A stretch of DNA of 60,114 nucleotides. Source: Planctomycetota bacterium. GTDB taxonomy: Bacteria > Planctomycetota > UBA1135 > GCA-002686595. Below are positions 17,401-27,819 of the stretch, piece by piece. Within the stretch, counting starts at the first letter, position 1. The number at the start of each line of letters is the position of its first letter. The notes under the pieces are model-generated. The model was not told the DNA's origin. It ran no database searches and worked only from the letters and a program-made list of their open reading frames with translations. The stretch spans positions 1-60,114 of the forward strand of contig JADLBP010000130.1 of assembly GCA_020847695.1 (NCBI GenBank). Direction: 5' to 3'. Made by a program: the position numbers and the translations under genes.

Positions 17401-18340
17401 GGTCAACACGGAGTCGGTCAGCGAGCTCGCCGAGGCGGAGACGCGTTTCGACTTCCTCGACGGCGAACGCAAGGACCTCGCGCGCGCCCGCCAGACGCTC
17501 GAAGAAGCGCTCGCGGAGATCAACCGCGAGAGCGAGCGCTTGTTCCTCGAGACCTTCGAGGACGTGCGCACGCACTTCCAGACGCTCTTCCGCCAGCTCT
17601 TCGGCGGCGGCAAGGCGGACCTGATCCTGCTGCCGGGCGAAGGACCGCTCGAAGCGGGCATCGAGATCACCGCGCGGCCCCCGGGCCGCGAGATGCTGCC
17701 GATCGGGCTCCTGTCCGGCGGCCAGCGCACGATGACCGCGCTCGCGCTGCTGTTCGCGGTGTTCCAAGCGCGTCCGAGCCCGTTCTGCGTGCTGGACGAA
17801 GTGGACGCCGCGCTCGACGACGCGAACGTCGGCCGGTTCCTCGCGATGCTCGACAACTTCCGTCAGCACACGCAGTTCGTCGTCGTCACCCACAACAAGG
17901 GGACGATGGCGTCGTGCTCGGCGCTCTACGGCGTCACGATGGAAGTGAAGGGCGTGTCGCGCCACGTCAGCGTGCAGTTCGGCGACATCGATCGCATCGA
18001 CCCGGAGGCGACCGGCAACGCCGCCGCCGCGGTCGAGTCGCGCGCCGAGGTGCGCGCCCGCGTCGAGGCGGAGCCCGAGCCGACCGAGGAGCCGCCTTCG
18101 GAGCCGATCGTCGAGCTCAAGCCCGAACGCCGCCGCAAGCGCGCGGCCGCGCGGCAGGCGCCGGACGAGTCGCTGCCGCAGTCCGCCACGGAACCGGTCG
18201 GCGCGCTCGCGCCGGCGCAGCCCGCGGGCGATCCGTCGGTCGACGGCGAGCGCATCGGGGATCCCGTGGCGGCGTCCGAGGCCGATCCGACCGGCGCGCT
18301 GGCGCAGGAACCCTCGACCGCCGACACGCCCGCCGGCTGA
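14414..18340 (+). CDS. smc: Chromosome segregation protein SMC
   Basis: Condensin ATPase that organises the chromosome with ScpA/ScpB. 1308 residues, slightly longer than usual. Walker A GPNGCGKSN is at 31-39. Two long Arg/Glu-rich coiled coils flank a hinge domain at about 525-665. The C-terminal head has the signature LSGGQR (1100-1105, Gln where Glu is most common) and Walker B VLDEVDAALDD (Asp1128-Glu1129). An extra tail of about 110 residues after 1198 is rich in Pro, Ala and acidic residues and looks disordered. It follows the NrdD-like gene by three bases. scpA and scpB are not in the window. Confidence 0.97.
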   Translation: MRLKRLELFGFKSFADRTTLSFDHSLVGIVGPNGCGKSNVVDAIRWVLGETRPTSMRGGEMTDVIFKGSVSRPSMSVAEVSLVLDNSGGELGERGAEVSITRRVDRSGEGEYLINEQRVRLKDVRDMLYDTGLGSRGYAVLEQGRIDAVLSADPMARRAIFEEAAGISRYRQRKKETETRLKRVETDVQRLDDILRELATRVRSLKIQAGKAERFVAARDEWRTERTRFLKHRVWQLDRSLEALRGRIGTLEGESQRLRNVREGEENDAASREREQRQLAAEVDRLADEVARLFGEARALSERSTQLSERVSAWRKSAEDESDRALALTRALEMREAEVERLLADRAQKEEIALAAEQTFRVIAGELEDVRRSTKSVRDDHERQNQAVLRLLHQKTAAQNTLKHLDESQKPLAERRERARVRFEEATRSAAELRDAETEARERVAALERDITAGEADRASVAARISEHDRRAQELSAEKNRLDVERARLSSRIDALLDWDREREALEAGARALISGVSRGETPTGPDALRGVLADHLRTSTRFARALDASLGERALALVAQDGDTASRLVRWLSEKRAGSVRLVVPGNARRERRSDVAFAPEFQELVQGRLCDSLECADDLRVLAEVLVGDVWIARDVEAAFALVAAYPELRFVTLEGDLVDAAGVFGGHREIAQGAIGRRSTAQELERTREEVVANLERVLAALEESARVRRELDTERQRAEARVGALREAFSQAKSENHTVKARLSDLQDALNAHRRECDALTQETERLQRDLQDAHARVVSVEEEYTRDAAKLGELEAARRDLETRRDELQRAHAQAEVETTRARTELGSIQARARDLERALSEAKNELERTRKLAAEHAESARVGAAESARLADEAKGLEASRTERDRELGELRRTERAGRDAIEAFRRRVDAVTRELEGLTADLSTQRLDEQRLNLERAELVVRAREDLSLAESELLDGFEPEAALAEEGALANLESRVTDLKANLDRLGPVNTESVSELAEAETRFDFLDGERKDLARARQTLEEALAEINRESERLFLETFEDVRTHFQTLFRQLFGGGKADLILLPGEGPLEAGIEITARPPGREMLPIGLLSGGQRTMTALALLFAVFQARPSPFCVLDEVDAALDDANVGRFLAMLDNFRQHTQFVVVTHNKGTMASCSALYGVTMEVKGVSRHVSVQFGDIDRIDPEATGNAAAAVESRAEVRARVEAEPEPTEEPPSEPIVELKPERRRKRAAARQAPDESLPQSATEPVGALAPAQPAGDPSVDGERIGDPVAASEADPTGALAQEPSTADTPAG

Positions 18341-18434
18341 GCTCGCCGGTTCGGCCGCCGCGAATCCGTCGAGAAAAGCCCAGTTTGGGGCCAGCTCAGC
18401 CGATCCAGCCTGCGTACAACCGTGCGCAGCGCGG

Positions 18435-18462
18435 CTGACCGTCGGCCGCGCGTCGCTATCAT
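18435..18462 (+). promoter_or_regulatory. Candidate sigma-70-like promoter for the tandem M14-like genes
   Basis: CTGACC (18435-18440), a 16-base spacer and TATCAT (18457-18462), about 28 bases before the ATG at 18491. The -10 box matches 5 of 6 positions and the -35 box 4 of 6. It sits in the 150-base gap after smc. Confidence 0.45.
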
Positions 18463-18490
18463 CGCCGGTTCGCGGAGATCGCCGCGGGGG

Positions 18491-20527
18491 ATGGAGTTCG
18501 AGAGCGTGAGGCTTCGGAGCGTGAGGAAGCGGTGGGCGTGGCTCGCCGCCGGGCTGTGCCTGGCGGGCGCGCTGCGGGCCCAAGCTCCGCTGCCGGTCCG
18601 CACGGAGCCGTCGTCCGGGAGCTCGCCGCGCGTCGATCCGACCACGGCGCCGGATGCGCCCGCCGCGTCGAACGTGCAGAGCGCGCCGGCGGACGCCGGG
18701 CAGGAGCCGACTCCCGCGCCGCCGGTCGAGACCCCGGTCCAGGAGCCGCCGGTCGAGAATCCGCCGCAGGATCCGCCGGTCCAAGACCCGCCGGTCGAGA
18801 CCGAGCCCGAGGCGCCCGCGAGCCAGGGCGAACCCGTGATCGTCGCCGAGCCGGCGGCGCCGAAGCCGCTGCCGAGCTTCTCACCGCGCTACCGTGCGTA
18901 CGCCGACGTCGTCGAACTCGCGGCGGCGTGGAGCGCAGCGCGACCGGATTGGGTCAAGCCTCTCGACCTCGGCGTCGTGGGGCCCGACGGCGCGCCGTGG
19001 TGCGCGCTCGAGCTCGCGAAGCCCGGCCCGATCCCGCCGGCGGAACGGCCGACCGTGCTGTTGATCGGCGGACTCGACGGGCTTTCGCTCGCCGGCGGCG
19101 AAGCGGTGCTCTCGGTGGTGTCGGACCTGCTGCGCGACGAAGCGCTCTCGACCGAGCTGACGTACATCGCGATCCCGTGGGCGAGCCCATGGGCGCTCGG
19201 CACCGCGCTCGCGAGCGACGTCGGTGACGGACGCGACCTCTCGCCCTTCGACGACGATCACGACGGCCGCCTCGACGAGGACGGGCCCGACGACCTCGAC
19301 GGCGACGGCGCTGCGCTCAGCATGTTGATCGAGGATCCGCGCGGTCAGTGGACGCGCACCGCGGATCAACGCTTCCTGGTCGCCGCGGGACCGAACGACG
19401 GCGTGCGCTACGTGCTCTGCCGCGAGGGCCGCGACGACGACGGCGACGGCCGCTACAACGAGGATCCGCCCGGCGGCATCGTGCTCGATCGCAACTTCCC
19501 GCTCGGACGCAGCACGACGCGCGTCGAGCCGCTGGAAGGCACGCTTCCGCTGTCGGCGCCGCCGGCGCGCGCGCTCGCGGACCTCGCGCTCGCGCGGCGC
19601 ACCGTGCTCGCGCTGTTCTTCCAAGGCAATCACGGCGTGCTCGCTTCGCCCGGCGGCGCGCCGGTCGAAGCGAGCGGATCCTCCGCGGCGATCGAGTGGC
19701 TCGCTCCCGACGATCGCGCCGTCTTCGAGCGCGTCGGCGAGGTGTTCCAGGTCGCGACCGGACGTCGCCAGCGCAACGGCACGACGCTCGCGGAAGCGCG
19801 CGGTGCGTGCCGCGGCGGCGCGGCGGTCGACTGGTTCTACGCGGTCGAGCGCTCGATCGCGATGGAGGTCGCGTGGTGGGGGCCCGAGGTCGAGCTCGCG
19901 ACCGACGTCGCGGCGACCGATGCGCGCTTCAGCCCGCGGCCCAACGGCAAGCCGCACGAGCGCGGGCTCTCCAACGGCCGACCGGCGCCCGGCGAGAGCG
20001 ATCGCGCGTGGGCCATCTGGCTCGACAACTCGAAGGGCGGCATCGGGTTCGTCGAATGGAGCCCGGTCGATCTCGGCGGCGGCGTGCAGGCGCTGGTCGG
20101 CGGCTTCGAGTCGCGCACCGTCGCCAACCCGCCGCTGGAGAGCTTGCCGCGCGCGCTGCGCGGCTCGACCGAGTTCGTTCGCGAGCTCGTCGCCGGACTG
20201 CCGAAGCTCGAAGTGCGCGTGACGCAGGCGACGCGCGACGGCGACGTCTGTCGGATCCAGGCGCGGGTGCGCAACGCCGGTCTGTTGCCGACCGGGCTCG
20301 CGGCGCGCGCGCGCGGTGCGAAGGCGTCCGCGCTGACGCTCGAGCTCGGACTGCCGGCGGGCGCGCAGCTCTTCGCCGGCAGCGCGCGGATCGAGCGCGC
20401 TCGCCTGCTCGGCGGCGAGTCGAGCGAGGAGTACGAGTGGGTGGTGCTCGCGCCCGAGGGCTCGCAGTTCACGTTGAGCGCGGTGTCCGAATGGACGCCG
20501 AACGTCGTCCGCGAGGTCAAGCCGTGA
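18491..20527 (+). CDS. Secreted M14-carboxypeptidase-like protein with degenerate zinc site
   Basis: 678 residues. The ATG at 18491 follows a GCGGGGG and opens into a signal peptide ending near ALRAQA; the upstream in-frame start at 18422 does not. Residues about 40-125 are Pro/Glu/Val-rich repeats (PPVENPPQDPPVQDPPVE). The rest resembles zinc carboxypeptidases, but the HxxE ligand pair is replaced (GGLDGLS, Asp196 at the His position) and the third ligand region reads FFQGNHG (Gln378 at the His position). Two Asp-rich EF-hand-like runs remain: FDDDHDGRLDEDGPDDLDGDG (about 252-272) and RDDDGDGRYNED. It is probably secreted, calcium-binding and non-catalytic. The stop overlaps the next gene as GTGA. 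Confidence 0.75.
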   Translation: MEFESVRLRSVRKRWAWLAAGLCLAGALRAQAPLPVRTEPSSGSSPRVDPTTAPDAPAASNVQSAPADAGQEPTPAPPVETPVQEPPVENPPQDPPVQDPPVETEPEAPASQGEPVIVAEPAAPKPLPSFSPRYRAYADVVELAAAWSAARPDWVKPLDLGVVGPDGAPWCALELAKPGPIPPAERPTVLLIGGLDGLSLAGGEAVLSVVSDLLRDEALSTELTYIAIPWASPWALGTALASDVGDGRDLSPFDDDHDGRLDEDGPDDLDGDGAALSMLIEDPRGQWTRTADQRFLVAAGPNDGVRYVLCREGRDDDGDGRYNEDPPGGIVLDRNFPLGRSTTRVEPLEGTLPLSAPPARALADLALARRTVLALFFQGNHGVLASPGGAPVEASGSSAAIEWLAPDDRAVFERVGEVFQVATGRRQRNGTTLAEARGACRGGAAVDWFYAVERSIAMEVAWWGPEVELATDVAATDARFSPRPNGKPHERGLSNGRPAPGESDRAWAIWLDNSKGGIGFVEWSPVDLGGGVQALVGGFESRTVANPPLESLPRALRGSTEFVRELVAGLPKLEVRVTQATRDGDVCRIQARVRNAGLLPTGLAARARGAKASALTLELGLPAGAQLFAGSARIERARLLGGESSEEYEWVVLAPEGSQFTLSAVSEWTPNVVREVKP

Positions 20528-21798
20528 TCGCGTTCGCCTTGGCGCTCGCGCTCGTCGCGCAGGACGCCGCGCCGGCCGCGCGACTGAACAGCGCGCCCGA
20601 CAAGCGCGTCGAGCTCGACTTCCAGCACTACTACGACGTGCCCGAGCTCGGCGGCGCGCTGGAGAAGCTCGCGGCTGCGTATCCGGAGTTCGTGTCGGTC
20701 GAATCGCTCGGACGGAGCGCGGGCGGGCGCGAGCTGTGGCTCGCGACGATCGGCGAGCGCGCGCGCGGCGAGCTCGCGGCGCGGCCGGCGATCGCGCTGG
20801 TCTCGGGGCTCTCGGACGGCGACGTCGTCGGCACCGAGATGTCGCTCTACGCGCTCTACGATCTGCTGCAAAACCACGCGCGCGATCCGAAGGCGGGCGA
20901 GCTCTTCGGCCGCGCGACGCTCTATCTCGTGCCGTGCGCCGATCCCGATCGCCGCGCCGAACTCTTCGCCGGCCGCGCGCGCGCGGCGACCGACGTCACG
21001 CACCTCGAACGCGACTTCCCGACCGCGTGGGATCCGTTCGCCGACGGCGCAGGTCCGTATCCGTTGTCGACGCCGGAGACGCGCGCGTTGGTCGACGCGC
21101 TGCTCGCGCGGCCCAACGTCGCGCAGGTGATCGCGACCGCTGCAGGACAGCTCGCTCCGGCCGCGCGGGCGGACCTGCCCGCCGCGGACCGCGAGGCGTA
21201 CGCGCGCGTGCTCGCCGCGCTGCCGGCATCGCGCGGTGCGCTGACGGTGCTCGGCGCCGACCGTCGGCCTCGCGCGCGCGGAAGCCTAGGCGAGTTCGCC
21301 TTGGTCGAGCTCGGCGCGTTCCCGTTCGAAGTGCGGACCGCGGCCGGCGAAGGCGTGCCGCCGCCGAGCGAGATCCTGGACCTCGGGCGCGAGCACACGC
21401 GCGTCCTGCTCGAGCTCGCGAGCGCGCTGCCGCGGCTCTCGATCGAGGCGGTGTCGCTGACGCGGCAGAAGAGCGACCTCTGGCAAGCGGAGTTCGACCT
21501 CGTCAACGCTTCGGCGCTCGGCGGCACGACGTTGCTCGGTCGCGAGCGCGGCTTGCAGGATGGAATCGCGCTCGGGCTCGAAGGCGGCAAGCTGCTCGCG
21601 CTCGGCACGCGCGCCGGCGCCGCGCTCGACTTCGAGCCGCACGCGGCGACGGTCGAGCCGCCGAAGCTCGGTTCGCTCGACGGCGGCGCTCGGATGCGCG
21701 TCAGGCTGATGGTGCAGGGGCAGGCCGGCGCCACGCTGGTCGTGCGCTGCGCCGGCGTCCGCTACGGCGCGGTCGAAGCGCGCGCGACGCTCGAGTGA
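20524..21798 (+). CDS. Second secreted M14-like protein, zinc ligands lost
   Basis: 424 residues starting with a GTG that overlaps the previous stop. A short signal peptide (AFALALALVAQD) is followed by LDFQHYYDVPELGGALEKL and SLGRSAGGRELWL, segments typical of the start of M14 carboxypeptidase domains. The expected HGDE zinc motif reads SDGD (97-100) before VVG, the substrate-binding NRNFP-type motif reads HLERDFP (160-166), and the third-ligand LHG region reads ATAAGQL. It is therefore predicted not to bind catalytic zinc. The C-terminal 100 residues look like a beta-sandwich. It is co-translated with the upstream M14-like gene, so the two probably act together outside the cytoplasm. Confidence 0.75.
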   Translation: MIAFALALALVAQDAAPAARLNSAPDKRVELDFQHYYDVPELGGALEKLAAAYPEFVSVESLGRSAGGRELWLATIGERARGELAARPAIALVSGLSDGDVVGTEMSLYALYDLLQNHARDPKAGELFGRATLYLVPCADPDRRAELFAGRARAATDVTHLERDFPTAWDPFADGAGPYPLSTPETRALVDALLARPNVAQVIATAAGQLAPAARADLPAADREAYARVLAALPASRGALTVLGADRRPRARGSLGEFALVELGAFPFEVRTAAGEGVPPPSEILDLGREHTRVLLELASALPRLSIEAVSLTRQKSDLWQAEFDLVNASALGGTTLLGRERGLQDGIALGLEGGKLLALGTRAGAALDFEPHAATVEPPKLGSLDGGARMRVRLMVQGQAGATLVVRCAGVRYGAVEARATLE

Positions 21799-21837
21799 GC
21801 GGAGCGGCGTCGCGGCGAACGTGACGCGCGCGGCCGT

Positions 21838-22776
21838 TCAACGGGTCGCGAACGCCTCGAGCGCGGGGACCGCGCCGAGCACCAGCTTGCCGATCACGCC
21901 CAGGCTCTCCTTCGAGCAGTTCGCGAGCGTGTCGTCGCGGGTGTGCCAATACGCGTTCGCCGGGCCGTACTGGAAGTCGATCAGGTCGATCGACGGGATC
22001 CCCTCGGCGAGGAACGAGAGATGGTCGTCCTTGATCAGCTCGGGCGTGCGGCCGAGGTGTTTTTCGAGCCCGAGCTCCGCCGCGGTGTCGGTGACGATCT
22101 GTTGGAGTCGAGGATCGGAGTAGCTGTCGCGCGTCAGCACCAGGTTCGCGTCGCCGACCATGTCGAGCAGGATGCACGCCTTGACGCGCTTCGCCTCGCC
22201 GCGCTCGACCAGCGCCTTGACGTGGTGCCGTGAGCCGTAGCGGTTGTCCGGGTCTTCCCAATAGGGCCGCAGCGCTTCCTCGCCGTCGAGGAAGAGCATG
22301 CGCCAGACGACGCGCGAGCTCGGACGCTCGGCGAGCACGCGCGCGAGCTCGAGCACGACCGCGGTGCTCGAACCGCCGTCGTTCGCGCCGACGAACGGGA
22401 AGCCCATCTTCTTGGTGTCGTAGTGCGTGGCGAGCACGACGATCGGGAGCTTGGCCGCGTCCGCGCCCGGCGCGACGATGTCGGCGAGCAGGTTGGTGAC
22501 CCGGATCGCGCCGTACGGCGCTTCGGGGCAGTCGAAGACCTCGCGCTTCGGCTCGAGCCCGGCGGCGCGCAACTGGCCTTCGAGGTAGAGCCGCGTCGCT
22601 TCGAGCGCGTCCGAACCGGTCGGTCGGGGGCCGAAGCCCACTTGCGCTTCGAGGTGCTTCCAGGCGCGCTCGGCGTCGAACGCGGTGTGCTCGGGTGCGG
22701 CGCCGGTCGCGTCGCACGCGACGCAGAGCGCGAGGAACGCGAAGAAAGGCGCGGTGCGAACCGAAGGCGTCGACAT
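21838..22776 (-). CDS. M28-family zinc hydrolase resembling glutaminyl-peptide cyclotransferase
   Basis: 312 residues with an N-terminal signal peptide; CVAC at 18-21 is a possible lipobox. Catalytic elements: THYDTK (His118), GANDGG (Asp133), LDGEEAL (Glu166, Glu167), LLDMVGD (Asp205), IKDDHLSF (Asp250/Asp251) and YWHTRDD (Trp277, His278). The run YGSRHH after DGEE, the DDH segment and the W-H-T motif are shared with glutaminyl cyclases, which form N-terminal pyroglutamate, and are less typical of M28 aminopeptidases. Both activities remain possible. It converges with the M14-like genes (39-base gap) and diverges from prkA. Confidence 0.85.
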   Translation of the reverse strand: MSTPSVRTAPFFAFLALCVACDATGAAPEHTAFDAERAWKHLEAQVGFGPRPTGSDALEATRLYLEGQLRAAGLEPKREVFDCPEAPYGAIRVTNLLADIVAPGADAAKLPIVVLATHYDTKKMGFPFVGANDGGSSTAVVLELARVLAERPSSRVVWRMLFLDGEEALRPYWEDPDNRYGSRHHVKALVERGEAKRVKACILLDMVGDANLVLTRDSYSDPRLQQIVTDTAAELGLEKHLGRTPELIKDDHLSFLAEGIPSIDLIDFQYGPANAYWHTRDDTLANCSKESLGVIGKLVLGAVPALEAFATR

Positions 22777-23139
22777 GACGACGAGCTTAGGCGCCGCCGC
22801 CCGCGCTCGCCATGGCGAGCGCGAACCCGTGCGCTCGTCGACGGGTGCGAGAAACGTCTAGGTTCGACGAACTTCGACGGATCGCTCGCGCGCGGGTTCG
22901 GAAGGAACTCGGATTCTCGCTCCAGGGATCGCTCCAGCGCGCTCCGTCGGGTTCCGGGGCGCGCGGCGCGAGCGCGCGGGGCCCTCGGACTCCGCGCTCG
23001 CGAGACCGACGCTCGGGGCACGGGCAGGTGCTCAGGTTGTCGTCGGATCCGGCCGAAGTTCTGACCCGACGCCCTCCGCCGCTCGCGTCGCCGGGGCTAA
23101 AGACCACCGCGACGAGGGACCAGCCCAACGCACCTCCCC
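22777..23139. promoter_or_regulatory. 363-base divergent spacer between the M28 gene and prkA
   Basis: No gene or structured RNA recognised. It must carry both divergent promoters. TAAAGA at 23098-23103, about 37 bases before the prkA ATG, is the only -10-like hexamer on the prkA side, without a matching -35 box. prkA operons are often stress-controlled through an alternative sigma factor, but I cannot identify such a site here. Confidence 0.4.
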
Positions 23140-25182
<2,043 letters not shown>

Positions 25183-25198
25183 GCCGCGGGAGGGCCGC

Positions 25199-26305
25199 TT
25201 GTTCAGGATCGAAGTCGACCGAGCGCGATTCCGCGAGATCGTCCGCGGCAGGATCCGTCAGGACCTGCGCAAGTACCTCTCGAACTCCGAGCTGATCGCT
25301 CGCCAAGGCGAGCACGCGGTGTCGGTGCCGATTCCTCAGATCGAGCTCCCGCGCTTCCGCTTCGGCGAGAATCAGAAGGCCGGTGTCGGCCAAGGGCCCG
25401 GCGAGAAGGGCGAGGCGCTCGGGGAGAAGGACGGTGAGGGCGGCGGCGAAGGCGCGGCGGGCGACGCCGAAGGCGCGCACATCCTGGAGGTCGAAGTCGA
25501 GCTCGAGGAGCTCGCCGAGATGCTCGGCAAGGAGCTCCAGCTCCCCAACATCCAACCGCGCGGCAAGCGCGAGATCTCGACCGACGGCGGCCGCTACAAC
25601 GGCGTGCGGCGCTCGGGTCCCGATTCGCTGCGGCACATGCGTCGCACGTTCAAGGCGGCGCTGCTGCGCACGATCTCCGCGGGCGAATGGGATCCCGCGA
25701 ACCCGAAGGTCGTGCCGGATCGCGAGGACCAGCGCTACCGCGCGCGCAAGTCGGCGCCGGTTCCGGACTCGTCGGCGGTGATCTTCCACATGATGGACGT
25801 GTCGGGCTCGATGGGGCGCGAGCAGAAGGAGATCGTGCGCATCGAGGCGTTCTGGATCGACACGTGGCTGCGCAGCCAGTACCGGAACATCGAGGTCGTC
25901 TACATCGTCCACGACGCGGTCGCGAAGGTCGTCGACCAGAACGCGTTCTTCCACCTCCGCGAGTCCGGCGGCACGAAGATCAGCTCGGCGTACGAGCTCG
26001 CGCTCAAGCTGATCCAGGAGAAGTACCGCACCGAGGACTGGAACATCTACCCGTTCCACTACTCCGACGGCGACAACTGGTCGGCGCGCGACACCGAGCG
26101 CTGCGTCGCGTTGCTGAAGGACGAGCTCCTCCCGCGCTGCAACCAGTTCTGCTACGGCCAGGTGAAGAGCGCGTACGGCTCCGGGCAGTTCAAGAAGGAC
26201 CTCGACGACGCGCTCGGCGGCGACGAACGGCTGGTGACGAGCTCGGTGTCGGACCGCGGCGACATCGCGGCCGCGATCCGGTCGTTCCTCGGGAAGGGGC
26301 GTTGA
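25199..26305 (+). CDS. yhbH: YhbH/YeaH family protein (DUF444) with VWA-like domain
   Basis: 368 residues, TTG start at 25199 with GGGAGGG just upstream. The N-terminal region RxRIRQDLRKYLSN is typical of the family. A Gly/Glu-rich linker lies at about 58-90. A von Willebrand A-like domain follows with an intact MIDAS start MMDVSGSMG (Asp200, Ser202, Ser204), then SGGTKISSAYELA and HYSDGDNW. The family is always linked to PrkA and SpoVR; its biochemical role is not established, though VWA proteins beside AAA+ ATPases commonly act as adaptors. spoVR follows by two bases. Confidence 0.95.
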   Translation: MFRIEVDRARFREIVRGRIRQDLRKYLSNSELIARQGEHAVSVPIPQIELPRFRFGENQKAGVGQGPGEKGEALGEKDGEGGGEGAAGDAEGAHILEVEVELEELAEMLGKELQLPNIQPRGKREISTDGGRYNGVRRSGPDSLRHMRRTFKAALLRTISAGEWDPANPKVVPDREDQRYRARKSAPVPDSSAVIFHMMDVSGSMGREQKEIVRIEAFWIDTWLRSQYRNIEVVYIVHDAVAKVVDQNAFFHLRESGGTKISSAYELALKLIQEKYRTEDWNIYPFHYSDGDNWSARDTERCVALLKDELLPRCNQFCYGQVKSAYGSGQFKKDLDDALGGDERLVTSSVSDRGDIAAAIRSFLGKGR

Positions 26306-26307
26306 CG

Positions 26308-27636
26308 ATGCAGTTCGCGCGACGTCGCTCGAGTTCGCTGACGCCGGAGCTCGCGCTCTGGGCGGAGCGCATCGAGAAGGTCGCGCGCGGCTACGGCCTC
26401 GACTTCTACGAGATCGTGTTCGAGCTGCTCGACGCGAAGGACGTCAACGGCATCGCGGCGTACGGCGGCTTCCCGGTGCGCTATCCGTCGTGGCGGTTCG
26501 GCATGGAGTTCGAGCGGCTCGAGAAGGGCTACGAGTACGGGCTCTCGAAGATCTACGAGCTCGTGATCAACAACGATCCGGTGGTCGCCTACTTGGTGAA
26601 GTCGAACTCGCTCTTGGAGCAGAAGCTCGTGATGGCGCACGTCTGCGGCCACGCCGACTTCTTCGCGCACAACTGCTGGTTCCAGGCGACCGATCGCCAC
26701 ATGCTCGACACGATGGGGCAGCACTCGACCACGGTGCGCCGCCTGGTGGATCGCCATGGGCTCGAGCGCGTCGAGACGTTCATGGACGCGGCGCTCTCGC
26801 TCGAGACCCTGCTCGACCCGTACCTGCCGCTGCGCGGCCATTTGGCGAAGACGAAGCCGACGTCGCTCGGCGCGCCGCCGACGTACGACATCCTCGGCTT
26901 CCTCTGCGAGCGCGCGCCGGTCGAGGACTGGCAGCGCGAGATCCTGCGGATCGTGCGCGCCGAGGCGTACTACTTCCAGCCGCAGCGCATGACCAAGATC
27001 ATGAACGAAGGCTGGGCGTCGTTCTGGCACTCGCGGATCCTGACCGGCGGCGTGCTCGACGCGAGCGAGATCGTCGACTTCGCCGATTGCCACAGCGGCG
27101 CGACCGCGCGCGCTCCCGGCCGCGTCAACCCGTACAAGCTCGGCATCGAGCTCTTCCGCTACGCCGAGGAACTCGGCCACGACGTGTTCGCGTTGCGCCG
27201 CCGCCACAACGACGCGAGCTTGATCGACGAGCTGGTCGACGAGACGTTCGTCGAGCGAGAGATGCTCTTCCTCTACGGCAAGAACGCCCGCACCGCGCGC
27301 ACCGAGGTCACCGATCGCGATTGGCGCAAGGTGAAGGACCGCTTGCTCGGCGAGCTCGCGTGGGGCGGCCTACCGCAGATCGAGCTGGTCGCGGTCGACG
27401 CGCACGGCAAGGGCGAGCTCTCGCTCCTGCACCACCACGACGGTCGCGACCTGCAGCTCGCGCACGCGCGCGAGACGCTGCTGCGGCTCAGCGCGGTGTG
27501 GAAGGGCCCGGTCGAGCTGGTGACGCGCGAGGAGAGCGAAGGTCGGTTGCTGGTCTGCGACGGCAAGGAAGTCGAGGTCAGCGAGATCGCCGCGCCGAGC
27601 ACCGAGGCGCCGACCGAGCAGAGCGGCGAGCACTGA
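26308..27636 (+). CDS. spoVR: SpoVR family protein
   Basis: 442 residues; ATG at 26308 directly after yhbH. SpoVR proteins are needed for spore cortex formation in Bacillus and are widespread in non-sporulating bacteria within the prkA-yhbH unit; their reaction is unknown. Conserved stretches include FYEIVFELLD near the start, GGFPVRYPSWRFGMEFERL, HVCGHADFFAHN with clustered His residues, MNEGWASFWHS and a late NPYKLGIELFR. The gene completes the module; a GC hairpin 80 bases after its stop may end the transcript. Confidence 0.96.
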   Translation: MQFARRRSSSLTPELALWAERIEKVARGYGLDFYEIVFELLDAKDVNGIAAYGGFPVRYPSWRFGMEFERLEKGYEYGLSKIYELVINNDPVVAYLVKSNSLLEQKLVMAHVCGHADFFAHNCWFQATDRHMLDTMGQHSTTVRRLVDRHGLERVETFMDAALSLETLLDPYLPLRGHLAKTKPTSLGAPPTYDILGFLCERAPVEDWQREILRIVRAEAYYFQPQRMTKIMNEGWASFWHSRILTGGVLDASEIVDFADCHSGATARAPGRVNPYKLGIELFRYAEELGHDVFALRRRHNDASLIDELVDETFVEREMLFLYGKNARTARTEVTDRDWRKVKDRLLGELAWGGLPQIELVAVDAHGKGELSLLHHHDGRDLQLAHARETLLRLSAVWKGPVELVTREESEGRLLVCDGKEVEVSEIAAPSTEAPTEQSGEH

Positions 27637-27712
27637 ACGAACGCGGAGCGCGCACGCGGCGATCGGCGTCGCCCGCTCGCGACGGTTCGCGGAGCCGACG
27701 TCGCGGTTCGCA

Positions 27713-27726
27713 CCCCGTGCGCGGGG
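27713..27726 (+). terminator. Possible hairpin terminator after the prkA-yhbH-spoVR unit
   Basis: CCCCG and CGGGG pair around a TGCG loop about 77 bases downstream of the spoVR stop. The stem is short but all G/C. No T-run follows. The remainder of 27637-27819 shows no gene. Confidence 0.3.
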
Positions 27727-27819
27727 GTCCGTCGCGCACGCGGCAGTCGCGCAGTCGTCGATCGCGCGCGAGGCGGCGGCGCGCTTGCACCGCCCGCGCC
27801 GGCGACGGAGACTGGGCGC

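Noticed and set aside
10256..18784. An antisense open frame of 2842 codons covering yidC end, mnmE, nrdR, the NrdD-like gene and smc
   Set aside because: The sense genes are all well supported by motifs. Strong G/C third positions remove stop codons from one antisense frame, and the predicted product is an Arg/Ala/Leu-rich low-information sequence with no domain.
22840..22900. Possible tRNA T-loop (ggttcga) in the prkA spacer
   Set aside because: No matching acceptor stem, anticodon arm or 3' CCA within a 76-base span.
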